This document shows positions 56,343 to 64,000 of a stretch of 64,000 nt of DNA, in pieces. The first letter of the stretch is position 1. Each line of letters opens with the position of its first letter. Under the pieces are notes generated by a model. That model was given only the letters and a program-made list of their open reading frames with translations, was not told the origin of the DNA and made no database searches. The translations under genes and the position numbers were made by a program. The stretch comes from Bacteroidales bacterium (GTDB lineage Bacteria; Bacteroidota; Bacteroidia; Bacteroidales; VadinHA17). The stretch is from assembly GCA_022865305.1 (NCBI GenBank), contig JALHSP010000071.1:62001-126000 (forward strand). Reading direction: 5' to 3'.

Positions 56343-57590
56343 ATGAAAAGATATTATGCAATCATTTTCGTCAGTATTCTGGCAGTGACCTGTACCTTTT
56401 CTCAGGTCAGAACCGACAAACAGTATACAAAGTATGTAAGGTGTGCTGTTAAAAACAACACGGCAAAAGCCCTTGTTTACATGAATAAGGGTTATAATAT
56501 AAATGCCCGTGACGTTGATGGAAAAACACCTTTGCTCTACTGCCTCCAGACCAATAAGGTGAGTTTTGCAAGATTCTTAATGGAAAGAGGTGCTGATATT
56601 AAAGCGACTGACAGCCATGGTAATACAAGCCTGCACTATGCAATAGAAAATTGCAAAAACAGCGATATCATAAACCTTCTTATGGAAAGAGGGATTGATA
56701 TCAATGCCGGCAACAGGGGTTCGTATACACCTTTCCATTACAGCATTTTATACTCTTGTGATATCGGTCTGCCTTTTAAAATGATAGAAAAAGGAGCCGA
56801 TTTTACCAGGATCACATCCGAGAATGAAAACTCTCTTCACCTGTCGCTGGAGGCAGGTTGTGATACGCTCTCAAAATTTCTCATTCAGCAAGGCCTTGAT
56901 ATAAACCTTATTGATGCAAAAGGTGACAATCCTCTGAACAAAGCTGCCGCTGCCGGCCGTACAGCAATGGCAGCAAAGCTGATTAGCCTCGGTGCGGATA
57001 TTAATTTAAAGAATAAGGAGGGCAACACAAGCATATACTATGCAATTTCAAGTAACGATAATGCTCTTGTCGGATTACTTCTGGAAAATAATGTAAATCT
57101 TCAGCAATCTGAGAAAGAAAAACCATACCTGTACCTGGCTGCCGAGCATGAAAATGCAATTATTGTTGAAAGCCTTCTTAATAAAGGTCTTCAGAATCCG
57201 ATGCTATGTGATATACATGAATCATGCTATTCCACAGCATTCGTTTATTCGGTTAATGCACGCCTTGTCCCGGATAACCAGAAGCTTGGCTATTTTCAGA
57301 ACAGCCTTAATATTTATAAGGTTGCCAAAGAAAAGTACCAGAATGAACTCAACAAGATCAGAGCAAAAAATTCTGCAAAATTTTGCGGTGAGGTTTGTCT
57401 TGTTGCAGCCTCCACAGCTGCTACAGGTTATTACTATTATGGTGACTACGGTGTCGATTATGAAGCCGGCCGAAGACTGTACCTTAATGAGAGGATTGAT
57501 AAATGCAATAGCCGTATTGCTTCTCTTGAGAAAACTATAACCTGCATCAATTCTGCGCAGGGACAGCAGAGTATTTTAAATTGTTATTGA
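56343..57590 (+). CDS. Exported ankyrin-repeat protein
   Basis: A 415-residue exported protein. The signal peptide runs to CTFSQ (~21). About eight ankyrin repeats fill residues 30-290, for example GYNINARDVDGKTPLLYCLQ, GADIKATDSHGNTSLHYAIE, and GADINLKNKEGNTSIYYAIS. The C-terminal ~120 residues are different, with VAKEKYQNELNKIRAKN (helical), CGEVCLVAASTAATGYYYYG and a last helix. It is probably periplasmic or extracellular and binds other proteins. It opens a five-gene run of exported proteins; the next start is 16 bases after its stop. Confidence 0.85.
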   Translation: MKRYYAIIFVSILAVTCTFSQVRTDKQYTKYVRCAVKNNTAKALVYMNKGYNINARDVDGKTPLLYCLQTNKVSFARFLMERGADIKATDSHGNTSLHYAIENCKNSDIINLLMERGIDINAGNRGSYTPFHYSILYSCDIGLPFKMIEKGADFTRITSENENSLHLSLEAGCDTLSKFLIQQGLDINLIDAKGDNPLNKAAAAGRTAMAAKLISLGADINLKNKEGNTSIYYAISSNDNALVGLLLENNVNLQQSEKEKPYLYLAAEHENAIIVESLLNKGLQNPMLCDIHESCYSTAFVYSVNARLVPDNQKLGYFQNSLNIYKVAKEKYQNELNKIRAKNSAKFCGEVCLVAASTAATGYYYYGDYGVDYEAGRRLYLNERIDKCNSRIASLEKTITCINSAQGQQSILNCY

Positions 57591-57605
57591 TAATACTGAA
57601 AAAGT

Positions 57606-58349
57606 ATGTTTTATTACAGCAGATTAAAAAAAGTTTGTGCATTCATAGCATTATTACTCCTGTCATATTCGCTGCTTGCACAGGACATCCAGAATAGCAA
57701 CCTCTTTGCTGGCGTTGAGATTGGTTCAAAGATTTACTACACCATTAGGGTGCAAAATGGTATGGAATATAAAGCAAGGATAGTATCCGTTGATCCTGAT
57801 AAGGTGTTATTACTGTTGCCTGGTGATAAATCATTGACAATCAGCACACGTGAGATTATTGAGATTAACAGGCAGTCTCACTACAGTTCGGGTTCCCTGG
57901 GTGTGGGTTTTGGCATTCCATATGGCGTACTTGGTGCAAATCTTGATATCAAGCTTGCAGGAGTTCTTAATGTAACTGCCGGTCTTGGATCAGGCATTTG
58001 GGTTAATCCTATGTACAGTGCAGGATTAAAATGTTTTCTCCGTTCCGGCAATTATAAATTCAGACCTCGTATTGAGGCACTTTATGGAACTGCATCAATG
58101 ATAAATGTACAGGATTCAAACGGAGAAACAGTTGAAAAAGGAAGCTTTAACAGTTTTGTTCTGGGAGCCGGATTCCAGTGGGCTCTTGATATTTCCAGAA
58201 CCTGGGGTTTCGATTTTGATATAATATATATTGTTGATGACAGTGAACTGGAAAGCCGTTTAGACTATTTAATAAATCAGGGATATAATTTGGATGTTGT
58301 TGCAACAGGTAATGTTAAGGTTTCCCTGGGATTAAGGTACATTTTCTAG
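57606..58349 (+). CDS. Exported beta-rich protein, possible outer-membrane barrel
   Basis: A 247-residue protein with a signal peptide (ending SLLAQD). After a segment with YKARIVSVDPDKVLLLLPGD, an SH3-like strand pattern, residues 95-247 alternate in short amphipathic strands (LGVGFGIPYGVLGANLDIKL, LNVTAGLGSGIWVNPMYSAG) and end with VKVSLGLRYIF, a phenylalanine-terminated strand as in outer-membrane barrels. I do not recognise a named family. It lies between the ankyrin and YidD genes and probably shares their transcript. Confidence 0.65.
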   Translation: MFYYSRLKKVCAFIALLLLSYSLLAQDIQNSNLFAGVEIGSKIYYTIRVQNGMEYKARIVSVDPDKVLLLLPGDKSLTISTREIIEINRQSHYSSGSLGVGFGIPYGVLGANLDIKLAGVLNVTAGLGSGIWVNPMYSAGLKCFLRSGNYKFRPRIEALYGTASMINVQDSNGETVEKGSFNSFVLGAGFQWALDISRTWGFDFDIIYIVDDSELESRLDYLINQGYNLDVVATGNVKVSLGLRYIF

Positions 58350-58387
58350 ATGCCTGCAGATTCAATACTTCAAACATAGCTGATTCT

Positions 58388-58816
58388 GTGAGAATAATCT
58401 TTTTTTTAAAAGTAATATTACCAGGCTTCTTCTGCCTGTTTTTCTCTTGTATTTTACAGGCACAAAGTTCCGGTGAGATTCAAAGCCTGAAGCTTGCTAT
58501 ACCAGGAAAAACCGAATATTCATATGTGGCTTATTCACAGGAAGACACCGGGAGAACCGATGTGTACTCCGGTATGATGTTCAGGTTTTATAAAATGTAT
58601 ATTTCCTCACAGGACTATGGTAAATGTAGTTTTACACCTTCCTGTTCTGAATATGCAATAATTGCAATCCGTAAACAAGGAATTGTTGTCGGTTCAATTA
58701 ATACCCTCGACAGGCTTACACGCTGTCACAGCGGAAATATACGCAATTATTTACCAGATGAAAAAACAGGACTTTCGGTTGATGAAGTCAGAAACCTCAG
58801 GTATGAGAAAGATTAA
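58388..58816 (+). CDS. YidD-domain protein with signal peptide
   Basis: A 142-residue protein starting with GTG at 58388. Residues 1-26 form a signal peptide (LFFSCILQAQ). Residues 64-120 match the YidD (haemolytic-domain) family: FRFYKMYISSQDYGKCSFTP, then SCSEYAIIAIRKQGIVVGSI and DRLTRCHSGN, with the family cysteines C80, C86 and C113. Ordinary YidD is a small cytoplasmic-side helper of YidC membrane insertion. An exported version would act on the other side of the membrane, so a different role is likely. It overlaps the next gene by 14 bases. Confidence 0.8.
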   Translation: MRIIFFLKVILPGFFCLFFSCILQAQSSGEIQSLKLAIPGKTEYSYVAYSQEDTGRTDVYSGMMFRFYKMYISSQDYGKCSFTPSCSEYAIIAIRKQGIVVGSINTLDRLTRCHSGNIRNYLPDEKTGLSVDEVRNLRYEKD

Positions 58817-59630
58817 ACTGACAATTCTCTTCTTATATCTGGGAAGTTTTTCTCTGGCACAGAATATTTATGATGGAGAGCATATCCTGCGTTTTGCCGA
58901 CTATCTGTACAGAAACAAGGAATATCCCCTGGCTATAAACGAGTATAAACATGCATTGTTCCTGCAATATTGCAATACAACCTGCCAGATAAAGCTGTTT
59001 AACTCATACCTTCAGATGCAGCAATATAACGCCGGTCTTTACACTTACAGGTCAATCTATCCGGAAGGTCTATCCGGTAACGATACTCTCGAGATGGTTT
59101 ATGGTAAAATGCTTTTGTTGAATGCAGATTTTACGGATGTCGAAAAGCTTCTTCATACTTCAAAGACTTTATCTCCCGGTCAGCACTCATTCCTGAACGT
59201 TTCAAATGATTTATTCTCTGATAACTGGGATCGAGTTGTAATGAAAGAATCAGCGCTCACAGCTGACTTGCAGATAAATCCCTACAATTCTGTTATTTAC
59301 GACATCAGTAACCTGAAATATAAAAAGCCTGGCGTAAGCCTAATGCTTTCTGCTGTTATCCCCGGAACAGGAAAAATGTACTGCGGGTACTGGTATGATG
59401 GATTAATATCATTGACAACAATTGGGATCACTGCATGGCAGGCAGTTCGTGGTTTTAAGATTTATGGCGCTGACAGGGCTTATACCTGGATATTTACTTC
59501 ACTTTCGGCTTCCTTTTATATAAGTAACCTGTATGGCTCATACAAAGCAGCAAACATGAGGAATTACAGACTCCGACAAAATATTCATCATGCTATCAAA
59601 AAGGTTTTTGATTCTTCTTATAATTATTAG
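58803..59630 (+). CDS. TPR-like exported protein with C-terminal membrane helices, copy 1
   Basis: A 275-residue protein beginning MRKIKLTILFLYLGSFSLAQ, a signal peptide. The N-terminal half has TPR-like helices (ADYLYRNKEYPLAINEYKHA). Near 180-245 there are two or three membrane helices opening with the motif LSAVIPGTGKMYCGYW, which resembles the PGxGxxYxG element of small integral membrane proteins such as the DUF5683 group. The ATG lies inside the end of the YidD gene, so translation is coupled. The following gene has the same plan. No function can be assigned from sequence alone. Confidence 0.7.
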   Translation: MRKIKLTILFLYLGSFSLAQNIYDGEHILRFADYLYRNKEYPLAINEYKHALFLQYCNTTCQIKLFNSYLQMQQYNAGLYTYRSIYPEGLSGNDTLEMVYGKMLLLNADFTDVEKLLHTSKTLSPGQHSFLNVSNDLFSDNWDRVVMKESALTADLQINPYNSVIYDISNLKYKKPGVSLMLSAVIPGTGKMYCGYWYDGLISLTTIGITAWQAVRGFKIYGADRAYTWIFTSLSASFYISNLYGSYKAANMRNYRLRQNIHHAIKKVFDSSYNY

Positions 59631-60453
59631 TTCTGCCGGAAATTCAGTCAGCACTTGCCATGCCCAGTCAGCTTACGATGCTTTTCTTATGGCTGAAAGA
59701 TGGTATGATGAAAAGAATTATTCTCAGGCAATACTTGAAGCAAAAAGGGCTCTCTTTTTCGACGATCTTATCAGTCTCCCTGGTTACATGCTGCTTTCCG
59801 ATTGCTATGTGCAGATGGAATTGTACGATGACGCCATCAATTACCTGTCTCTCGCTGCTGAACTGGAACTGAATGACAGCCTGAAAAATGAGCTCCTGTT
59901 CAGGAAGATCAACTTATATCTGCGAAATAAGGAACCGGCTTATGCACTTATTGAGCTTCAAAAAGTAAATGACATCAGGTCAGCATATTTCGAAAAGAAA
60001 AGAAATTTTTATTCAGCACTGGCTTATTATCAGATCAACGATTTTAAGCTTTCAGCAACATATACCAATCTGCTTGTAAGGTCCTCCGGAGAGTATGATT
60101 CATGTTATGTCAGCACTCTTTTCCGCAAAGCCCGCAGGAACTATTCCAGGTCTTCTGTTTACCCTGCTGTTTTAAGCGCTGTTGTGCCTGGAGCAGGACA
60201 ACTCTCTGAAGGATATTTTGGAGAAGCTGCAAATTCATTCCTTTTGAATGCTTTGCTTGGATGCATTACTTATATAACCTTTAAGCAAGTCCATGCGCTG
60301 GACGCAATTCTCACTATGTATCCTTTTGTAAGAAGGTATTATTTAAGCGGTATTTTTAAAGCCGGGGAGTTGTCCAATGAGAAAAAGGAACGGAGGAAGA
60401 TTGAATTATACAATGAACTGTTGGACTTCATCGATCATCAGATAAACAATTAA
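59590..60453 (+). CDS. TPR-like exported protein with C-terminal membrane helices, copy 2
   Basis: A 287-residue paralogue of the preceding gene, overlapping it by 41 bases. The signal peptide ends CHAQ. TPR-like helices include AERWYDEKNYSQAILEAKRA and SDCYVQMELYDDAINYLSLA. Residues 195-235 have LSAVVPGAGQLSEGYFGEAA with following hydrophobic segment GCITYITFKQ. The end is a charged helix (EKKERRKIELYNELLDF). The pair is co-transcribed with the YidD-domain gene. A gap of 147 bases to the next gene holds a palindromic repeat. Confidence 0.7.
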   Translation: MLSKRFLILLIIISSAGNSVSTCHAQSAYDAFLMAERWYDEKNYSQAILEAKRALFFDDLISLPGYMLLSDCYVQMELYDDAINYLSLAAELELNDSLKNELLFRKINLYLRNKEPAYALIELQKVNDIRSAYFEKKRNFYSALAYYQINDFKLSATYTNLLVRSSGEYDSCYVSTLFRKARRNYSRSSVYPAVLSAVVPGAGQLSEGYFGEAANSFLLNALLGCITYITFKQVHALDAILTMYPFVRRYYLSGIFKAGELSNEKKERRKIELYNELLDFIDHQINN

Positions 60454-60546
60454 GTTCAAGAATATAACAGTACCAGTCTCATCATATTCCCAGGGAAACT
60501 CTGATACCTCTTTTTCCCATATTGGCCATGATTTTACATAAAAAAT

Positions 60547-60572
60547 CCCCTTCCTGGTAGGGAAGGGGTGGG
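60547..60572. repeat. GC-rich palindromic repeat, diverged copy
   Basis: CCCCTTCC (60547-60554) and GGAAGGGG (60561-60568) flank a short loop, followed by TGGG. It lies between convergent genes and could act as a bidirectional terminator. The core resembles the other GC-rich palindromes at 31.2, 36.1 and 48.1 kb, with T for C at one stem position. Confidence 0.5.
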
Positions 60573-60599
60573 TTTATATTATGGATAACCATCTGGTTA

Positions 60600-61679
60600 T
60601 CAGTAGAGTCTTACTGTCCCGTAAGAAGCAAGCACTTTAACATTTGACGAGGGTGATTCTTCTTTTCCAACTATTCCGGTTGTTTCGCTGGAAGTATTTT
60701 CAACAATATGTCTCTTATGACGGAAGTTTTCTTCGTTAAATTTCAATCCTCCATAAGATACTTTTGCATCGAGATTATAGCTTGCAGATTCATCGATTCC
60801 AATTCTTACACCCATATAGCGTGTGTCAACCTCCAGAGATTCAAAACCTCCAGGTACCCTGTCGAGGTTGAATGAACCGTACCCTCCTTCAAACACAAGC
60901 TTCCTGGAAAGCAATCCGATGTTAATATCTGCATATCCGGCATCAAGAACCAGATTATTAACACTTTCAACTCTTACTTTGTCGTATTTTGTTTCACCCA
61001 CAATTGAGCTTGTAGTTCCGATATAGACGGATGAATATTTACTAGCAAGAAGAAGTGCCTGGCTTTTTGTTACTGTAAAATTCCCGCTGTACATGATTGT
61101 TGCGTCAAGCCAGCCTGCTTCATCAATTGTTCCTTTCCCATAAGCCAGGCTGAGAACGTTCAGAGGTTTTTCATTTTCCCTTGATAGTTTGGATGCTGTG
61201 ATATTGCCGTATTTGATATTGAGATTGACGAACCCTTTAAGTTCATCAAGATCAGTATTCCCGTACCTGTTAGCGAGAGTAAGATCCATCCTTGAAGGCA
61301 TTTTAACATTATAATCAATGGTGAATTTCCTTGATTCGCCACTCCACCCGCTGAAACTGAATTTCTCATCAATAACCGTTTTGGCTGAAATAAGATCCTC
61401 ACTTTCCGCAAACTTTACCTCGATATAACTTAAAAGTTTTTCGGCTCTTTCCTGGTTTGGATATCTTACTGTTACTTTTACGTCAATAACAACCTGGTTA
61501 TTTTCAGACGTTTGTACAATAATATCTCCATACCTGTTACTGAGATCAAGCATCGCTCCCTGTTTGGCTGTATACTCCTTATGATATTCCTTTGTAACCT
61601 CCTGTGCGGAGATTGTCAAAGACAGAAGGAATAATGTTGTAACAAGGATTATTCCTGGTTTATATACGGACTTTTTCAT
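60600..61679 (-). CDS. Exported DUF4097-like adhesin-domain protein
   Basis: A 359-residue exported protein from the ATG at 61679 (MKKSVYKPGIILVTTLFLLS, signal ending TISAQ). The body is made of repeated strands with the motif NRYGDI/NRYGNT/KYGNI/AYGKG/KYSSV spaced 20-25 residues apart, a DUF4097-like right-handed beta pattern often seen in surface proteins. It overlaps the anti-sigma-like gene by 20 bases and so belongs to the ECF-sigma operon. It may be the effector or a cell-surface target of that circuit; no enzyme motif is present. Confidence 0.72.
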   Translation of the reverse strand: MKKSVYKPGIILVTTLFLLSLTISAQEVTKEYHKEYTAKQGAMLDLSNRYGDIIVQTSENNQVVIDVKVTVRYPNQERAEKLLSYIEVKFAESEDLISAKTVIDEKFSFSGWSGESRKFTIDYNVKMPSRMDLTLANRYGNTDLDELKGFVNLNIKYGNITASKLSRENEKPLNVLSLAYGKGTIDEAGWLDATIMYSGNFTVTKSQALLLASKYSSVYIGTTSSIVGETKYDKVRVESVNNLVLDAGYADINIGLLSRKLVFEGGYGSFNLDRVPGGFESLEVDTRYMGVRIGIDESASYNLDAKVSYGGLKFNEENFRHKRHIVENTSSETTGIVGKEESPSSNVKVLASYGTVRLY

Positions 61680-62223
61680 CTTCTGATGTATTTTGATTTT
61701 CATTCCTGATTGCTTTAAGCTGATTTACAACGAAGGACAGAACTTCCACTTTTGTCTGGTAATGCTCAATCATTGCATTGATAATTCTTTCATCATTGGG
61801 ATTTGCGTTAAGTTCTTTCTGAAGCTGAACGTAAACAGAATCCATACTTTTCATCTCAATCCGGAGCATGTCCATTTGTTCGGGATTGTTTGACAGATTA
61901 ACAGTACCGATCTCATTCTCCATAAGGTTTACCTGGTGGATATAATAGTTTTCCACTTCCTTGTACTGGGGTGAGACATCGCCTAAGGTCATCCTGTTTC
62001 TGTCAGGTCTGATGAAATGATCCCATGTCCATAGTGAGGAGAGGGTGACCAGTAGCGTAACAACTGCTGCTTTAAGCAGGTAAGGTACAATACTTCTCCT
62101 GATCCCACCGGTATGGAATCTCATTTCAAGCTTCCTGTTAAACCTCTCCAGGTGACCTTCCGAAGGTTCTTCGTCTTCGAAGAAGTCCCTGTTGCTCCTG
62201 ATTATTTCATCTATAGTTTTCAT
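61660..62223 (-). CDS. Membrane protein resembling an anti-sigma factor
   Basis: A 187-residue protein with one membrane helix at about 46-66 (IVPYLLKAAVVTLLVTLSSL). The N-terminal, presumably cytoplasmic, segment has DEEPSEGHLERFNRKLE, a motif frequent in Bacteroidota proteins next to ECF sigma factors. The C-terminal part is helical and probably periplasmic (MENEIGTVNLSNNPEQMDML). It lies 12 bases after the sigma factor gene. The anti-sigma role is inferred from position and layout; no zinc-binding HxxxCxxC motif is seen. Confidence 0.7.
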   Translation of the reverse strand: MKTIDEIIRSNRDFFEDEEPSEGHLERFNRKLEMRFHTGGIRRSIVPYLLKAAVVTLLVTLSSLWTWDHFIRPDRNRMTLGDVSPQYKEVENYYIHQVNLMENEIGTVNLSNNPEQMDMLRIEMKSMDSVYVQLQKELNANPNDERIINAMIEHYQTKVEVLSFVVNQLKAIRNENQNTSEDEKVRI

Positions 62224-62235
62224 TCCCTTTAAATT

Positions 62236-62796
62236 TCATTTCCTTTTTAATTCACCGATTAGTTTTTGTTTTGCTCTTGAGAGCTGTGATCGTGATGTAC
62301 TGCTTGAAATCGATAATATCTCTGCAATCTCATCATGATCATAACCTTCAAGAAGGTAGAGCGAAAGAATGATCCTGTAACCGTCCGGAAGTTTCTCAAT
62401 AGCTTCTTTTATTTCTTCAACTCTGACATCAACCTCTTCGCTCCGCACCAATTCATCACCACTTTCATCTTTTATACTAACATGTGAATCAATATCTTCA
62501 AAGACCGCTTTTCTTTTATTCAGGGTATCAAGTGACCGGTTAATCACAATTTTTTTCAACCATGCACCGAAACTGACCGTTCCTGAATACGTATCAATTT
62601 TTTCAAAGGCCGACAGGAAAGATTCCTGCATCACATCTTCGGCTTCCATCGTATCATTCACAATTCTCAGGCTCGTGTTATACATTGCTTTGTAGTACAA
62701 CTTATAGATCTGAAACTGTGCCCTCTGGTCGCCGGTCTTACATCCGTCCAAAAGATCCTGGTGTAAGTTTCTGAATGCTGCTTCTACATTTGCCAT
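62236..62796 (-). CDS. ECF-type RNA polymerase sigma factor
   Basis: A 186-residue sigma factor from the ATG at 62796 (MANVEAAFRNLHQDLLDGCK). Region 2 carries YKAMYNTSLRIVND, AEDVMQESFLSAFEKI and VSFGAWLKKIVINRSLD; region 4 carries LPDGYRIILSLYLLEGYDHD and a helix-turn-helix with AEILSISSSTSRSQLSRAK. It heads a three-gene operon with the anti-sigma-like and DUF4097-like genes and probably controls it. A TATATTAG sequence on the minus strand, near -7 consensus, lies 20-27 bases before the ATG. Confidence 0.93.
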   Translation of the reverse strand: MANVEAAFRNLHQDLLDGCKTGDQRAQFQIYKLYYKAMYNTSLRIVNDTMEAEDVMQESFLSAFEKIDTYSGTVSFGAWLKKIVINRSLDTLNKRKAVFEDIDSHVSIKDESGDELVRSEEVDVRVEEIKEAIEKLPDGYRIILSLYLLEGYDHDEIAEILSISSSTSRSQLSRAKQKLIGELKRK

Positions 62797-62894
62797 CTTT
62801 GTGTAAAGACTAGTTCTAATATAGTATGCTGCACCCACTCTCTTTTTGTTTTCTGATCAAAAGACGTGGGATAATATTTAATGCTGCACTCAAT

Positions 62895-63791
62895 TTAAGA
62901 AAATTTTTGCTTATAAAGGAAAAAAGTAAGAATGATTCCCTGAGATACTTCCCCGGTGGTGTAATCAAGTTCTGAACCAAAAAGACTGTGAGGTATTGAA
63001 TATACCAGCAGAAGTACAATAGAAGCCAGCAAAGTAAAAAGAGGTTTTTCTTTATTGCGGTTCATGACAACTGCAAGTATCCAGAATATTAATGCGATAA
63101 GTGTCTTATTATCTGTCATATCCCATCCGAATGGCACTCCTGTCCATAGTTCACCAAAAGCATATTTTTGGACTATTGGTCCGAGTATCATACCACCGGT
63201 AACCAACAATGCCAGAGTCCAGATTCCATATTTTTTATATTGCGGTACCCTGAAAATGCTCAGTAATCCTGCACCGGTGGAAAAGAGCATTGCAAGAAAC
63301 ATCAGGATTATATGCGGACCAAGTATATATCCGGGTACTCCGCCTTTGAACCGGATAATCACAGGTGTTTCTTTCATTACCGATTGAGTACCGTCCGAAT
63401 CAGTGAGTTCGATATAATATTGAAGTTTTCCGGCTGCAGGTTGTGGAGGTATATCTGCAAAAAATCCTTTTTCCTCGGTGATTTTAAATACCTTGTTCAT
63501 GATGAAAGATCGTACCGGATAAGTTTTGCAGGTGAAGACTTCACTCTTGTATTCTTCCTCTGTTTTAAAACGTTTATAATACAAAATAGCCTTAATGGAA
63601 GAATCCTTAATATTCAATTTAACCTCTGACCGTTCGTCCAGCCCGATGCTTCGGACAAGCTTCAGTTCATAAACAGAATCATTCAAAGTCACGTTTAACC
63701 GTTTTGGGTAAGTGGGTCCTGTTTTTCTCTGGTAATACGCAGCACCAACAGTTATAATGAATGCCAGGAACCACAGAGTAAATTTTTTCAT
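62895..63791 (-). CDS. Integral membrane protein of unknown function
   Basis: A 298-residue protein. An N-terminal hydrophobic segment (5-20) is followed by about 130 residues of beta-rich soluble sequence (RLNVTLNDSVYELKLVRSIG; YYIELTDSDGTQSVMKETPV) and then four or five membrane helices from 153 to 290 (GYILGPHIILMFLAMLFSTG; WTLALLVTGGMILGPIVQKY). I do not recognise the family. The soluble part is likely periplasmic. It lies 98 bases upstream of the sigma factor and is probably separately transcribed. Confidence 0.7.
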   Translation of the reverse strand: MKKFTLWFLAFIITVGAAYYQRKTGPTYPKRLNVTLNDSVYELKLVRSIGLDERSEVKLNIKDSSIKAILYYKRFKTEEEYKSEVFTCKTYPVRSFIMNKVFKITEEKGFFADIPPQPAAGKLQYYIELTDSDGTQSVMKETPVIIRFKGGVPGYILGPHIILMFLAMLFSTGAGLLSIFRVPQYKKYGIWTLALLVTGGMILGPIVQKYAFGELWTGVPFGWDMTDNKTLIALIFWILAVVMNRNKEKPLFTLLASIVLLLVYSIPHSLFGSELDYTTGEVSQGIILTFFLYKQKFS

Positions 63792-63824
63792 TATACTTTA
63801 ATTTATCAATGTTGACACACCTTA

Positions 63825-64000
63825 TTATATTTGTATCAGCAGAACAATCTTTTTGTTATTCCGTAAAACTTCAACAGTTATTATCTGACCATATTTTATT
63901 TGTCCAAGCCTGAACATGTAGTCCTGGATATTATTAATAATTTTACCGTTTATTCCGGTTATAATATCACCTTTTTTCATCCCTCCGAGAGCCGCTGGCC
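63825..64000 (-). CDS. PDZ-domain protein, C-terminal fragment
   Basis: Fifty-seven codons enter from the right edge of the window on the minus strand and end at TAA (63825-63827), with a second TAA directly after. The visible sequence includes GGMKKGDIITGINGKII and VEVLRNNKKIVLLIQI, the carboxylate-binding strands and final strand of a PDZ domain. In Bacteroidota such a terminal PDZ often follows an M28 or trypsin-like protease domain, but the rest of the protein lies outside the window. The frame is too short to have been found by simple length-based ORF calling. Confidence 0.75.
   Translation of the reverse strand, partial: PAALGGMKKGDIITGINGKIINNIQDYMFRLGQIKYGQIITVEVLRNNKKIVLLIQI

Noticed and set aside
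58662-58802. Upstream extension of the first TPR-like protein into the YidD gene
   Set aside because: The extra 47 residues are out-of-frame shadow of the YidD domain; the ATG at 58803 begins with a clean signal peptide.
1-64000. tRNA, rRNA or CRISPR arrays
   Set aside because: I scanned the intergenic gaps by eye and saw no cloverleaf-like sequence with a CCA end, no rRNA segment and no regularly spaced direct repeats.

Overview
The window comes from a member of the Bacteroidota, most likely the Bacteroidales/Marinilabiliales side. The evidence is a type IX secretion (gliding-associated) C-terminal sorting domain, an Rnf operon in the order rseC-rnfBCDGEA, an ExbB-ExbD-TonB cassette, TamB beside TsaD, a cluster of SurA-like prolyl isomerases next to guaB and recQ, DUF2795/DUF5063 proteins typical of the phylum, promoter -7 boxes of the TAnnTTTG type, and little sign of Shine-Dalgarno sequences. 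Coding density is high and no rRNA, tRNA or CRISPR array was seen.

Layout. 0-6.5 kb (minus strand): the N-terminus of a Fur regulator, a bifunctional Rel (p)ppGpp enzyme, a T9SS-secreted protein and a two-gene M16 peptidase pair. 6.6-10.2 kb (plus): a ClC channel with CBS domains, glyA and a single-domain response regulator. 10.2-16.7 kb (minus): tonB-exbD-exbB and the very long tamB. 16.8-17.7 kb is a small accessory interval wedged between tamB and tsaD: a hypothetical gene, a strongly folded non-coding stretch with its own -7 box, a repeat-rich hairpin, and a 60-residue AbrB-like protein. 17.7-20.2 kb (plus): tsaD, a ketopantoate-reductase-like gene and an orphan SiaC. 20.2-25.6 kb (minus): two disrupted genes (a transsulfuration enzyme with an internal deletion and a frameshifted serpin lipoprotein) around an amino-acid permease and a phosphoesterase, then a membrane J-domain protein. 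25.6-31.0 kb: the complete Rnf ion-pumping complex. 31.3-36.0 kb: recG, a methyltransferase, an ABC ATPase, a corrinoid adenosyltransferase and DUF2795.

36.2-43.4 kb (minus) reads as an envelope-biogenesis operon: guaB, three SurA/PpiC-type proteins and an OstA/LptA-like protein, joined by short overlaps. 43.6-52.1 kb (plus): recQ, DUF5063, a 3'-5' exonuclease, an RlmI-like methyltransferase, tex and an FAD-dependent lipoprotein. 52.1-53.7 kb (minus) is an M28 peptidase. 53.8-60.5 kb (plus): mutS2 and then a five-gene run of exported proteins (ankyrin, small beta-rich protein, YidD-domain protein with a signal peptide, and two related TPR/membrane proteins) that looks like an undescribed envelope module. 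60.6-64 kb (minus): an ECF sigma factor, a membrane protein resembling an anti-sigma factor, a DUF4097-like exported protein, a membrane protein of unknown role and the C-terminus of a PDZ-domain protein.

The best candidates for something new are the folded RNA upstream of the AbrB-like gene (17.28-17.44 kb), the exported-YidD gene cluster (56.3-60.5 kb), and a family of GC-rich palindromic intergenic elements. One copy of that family sits next to an exact 22-bp duplication of the recG 3' end.
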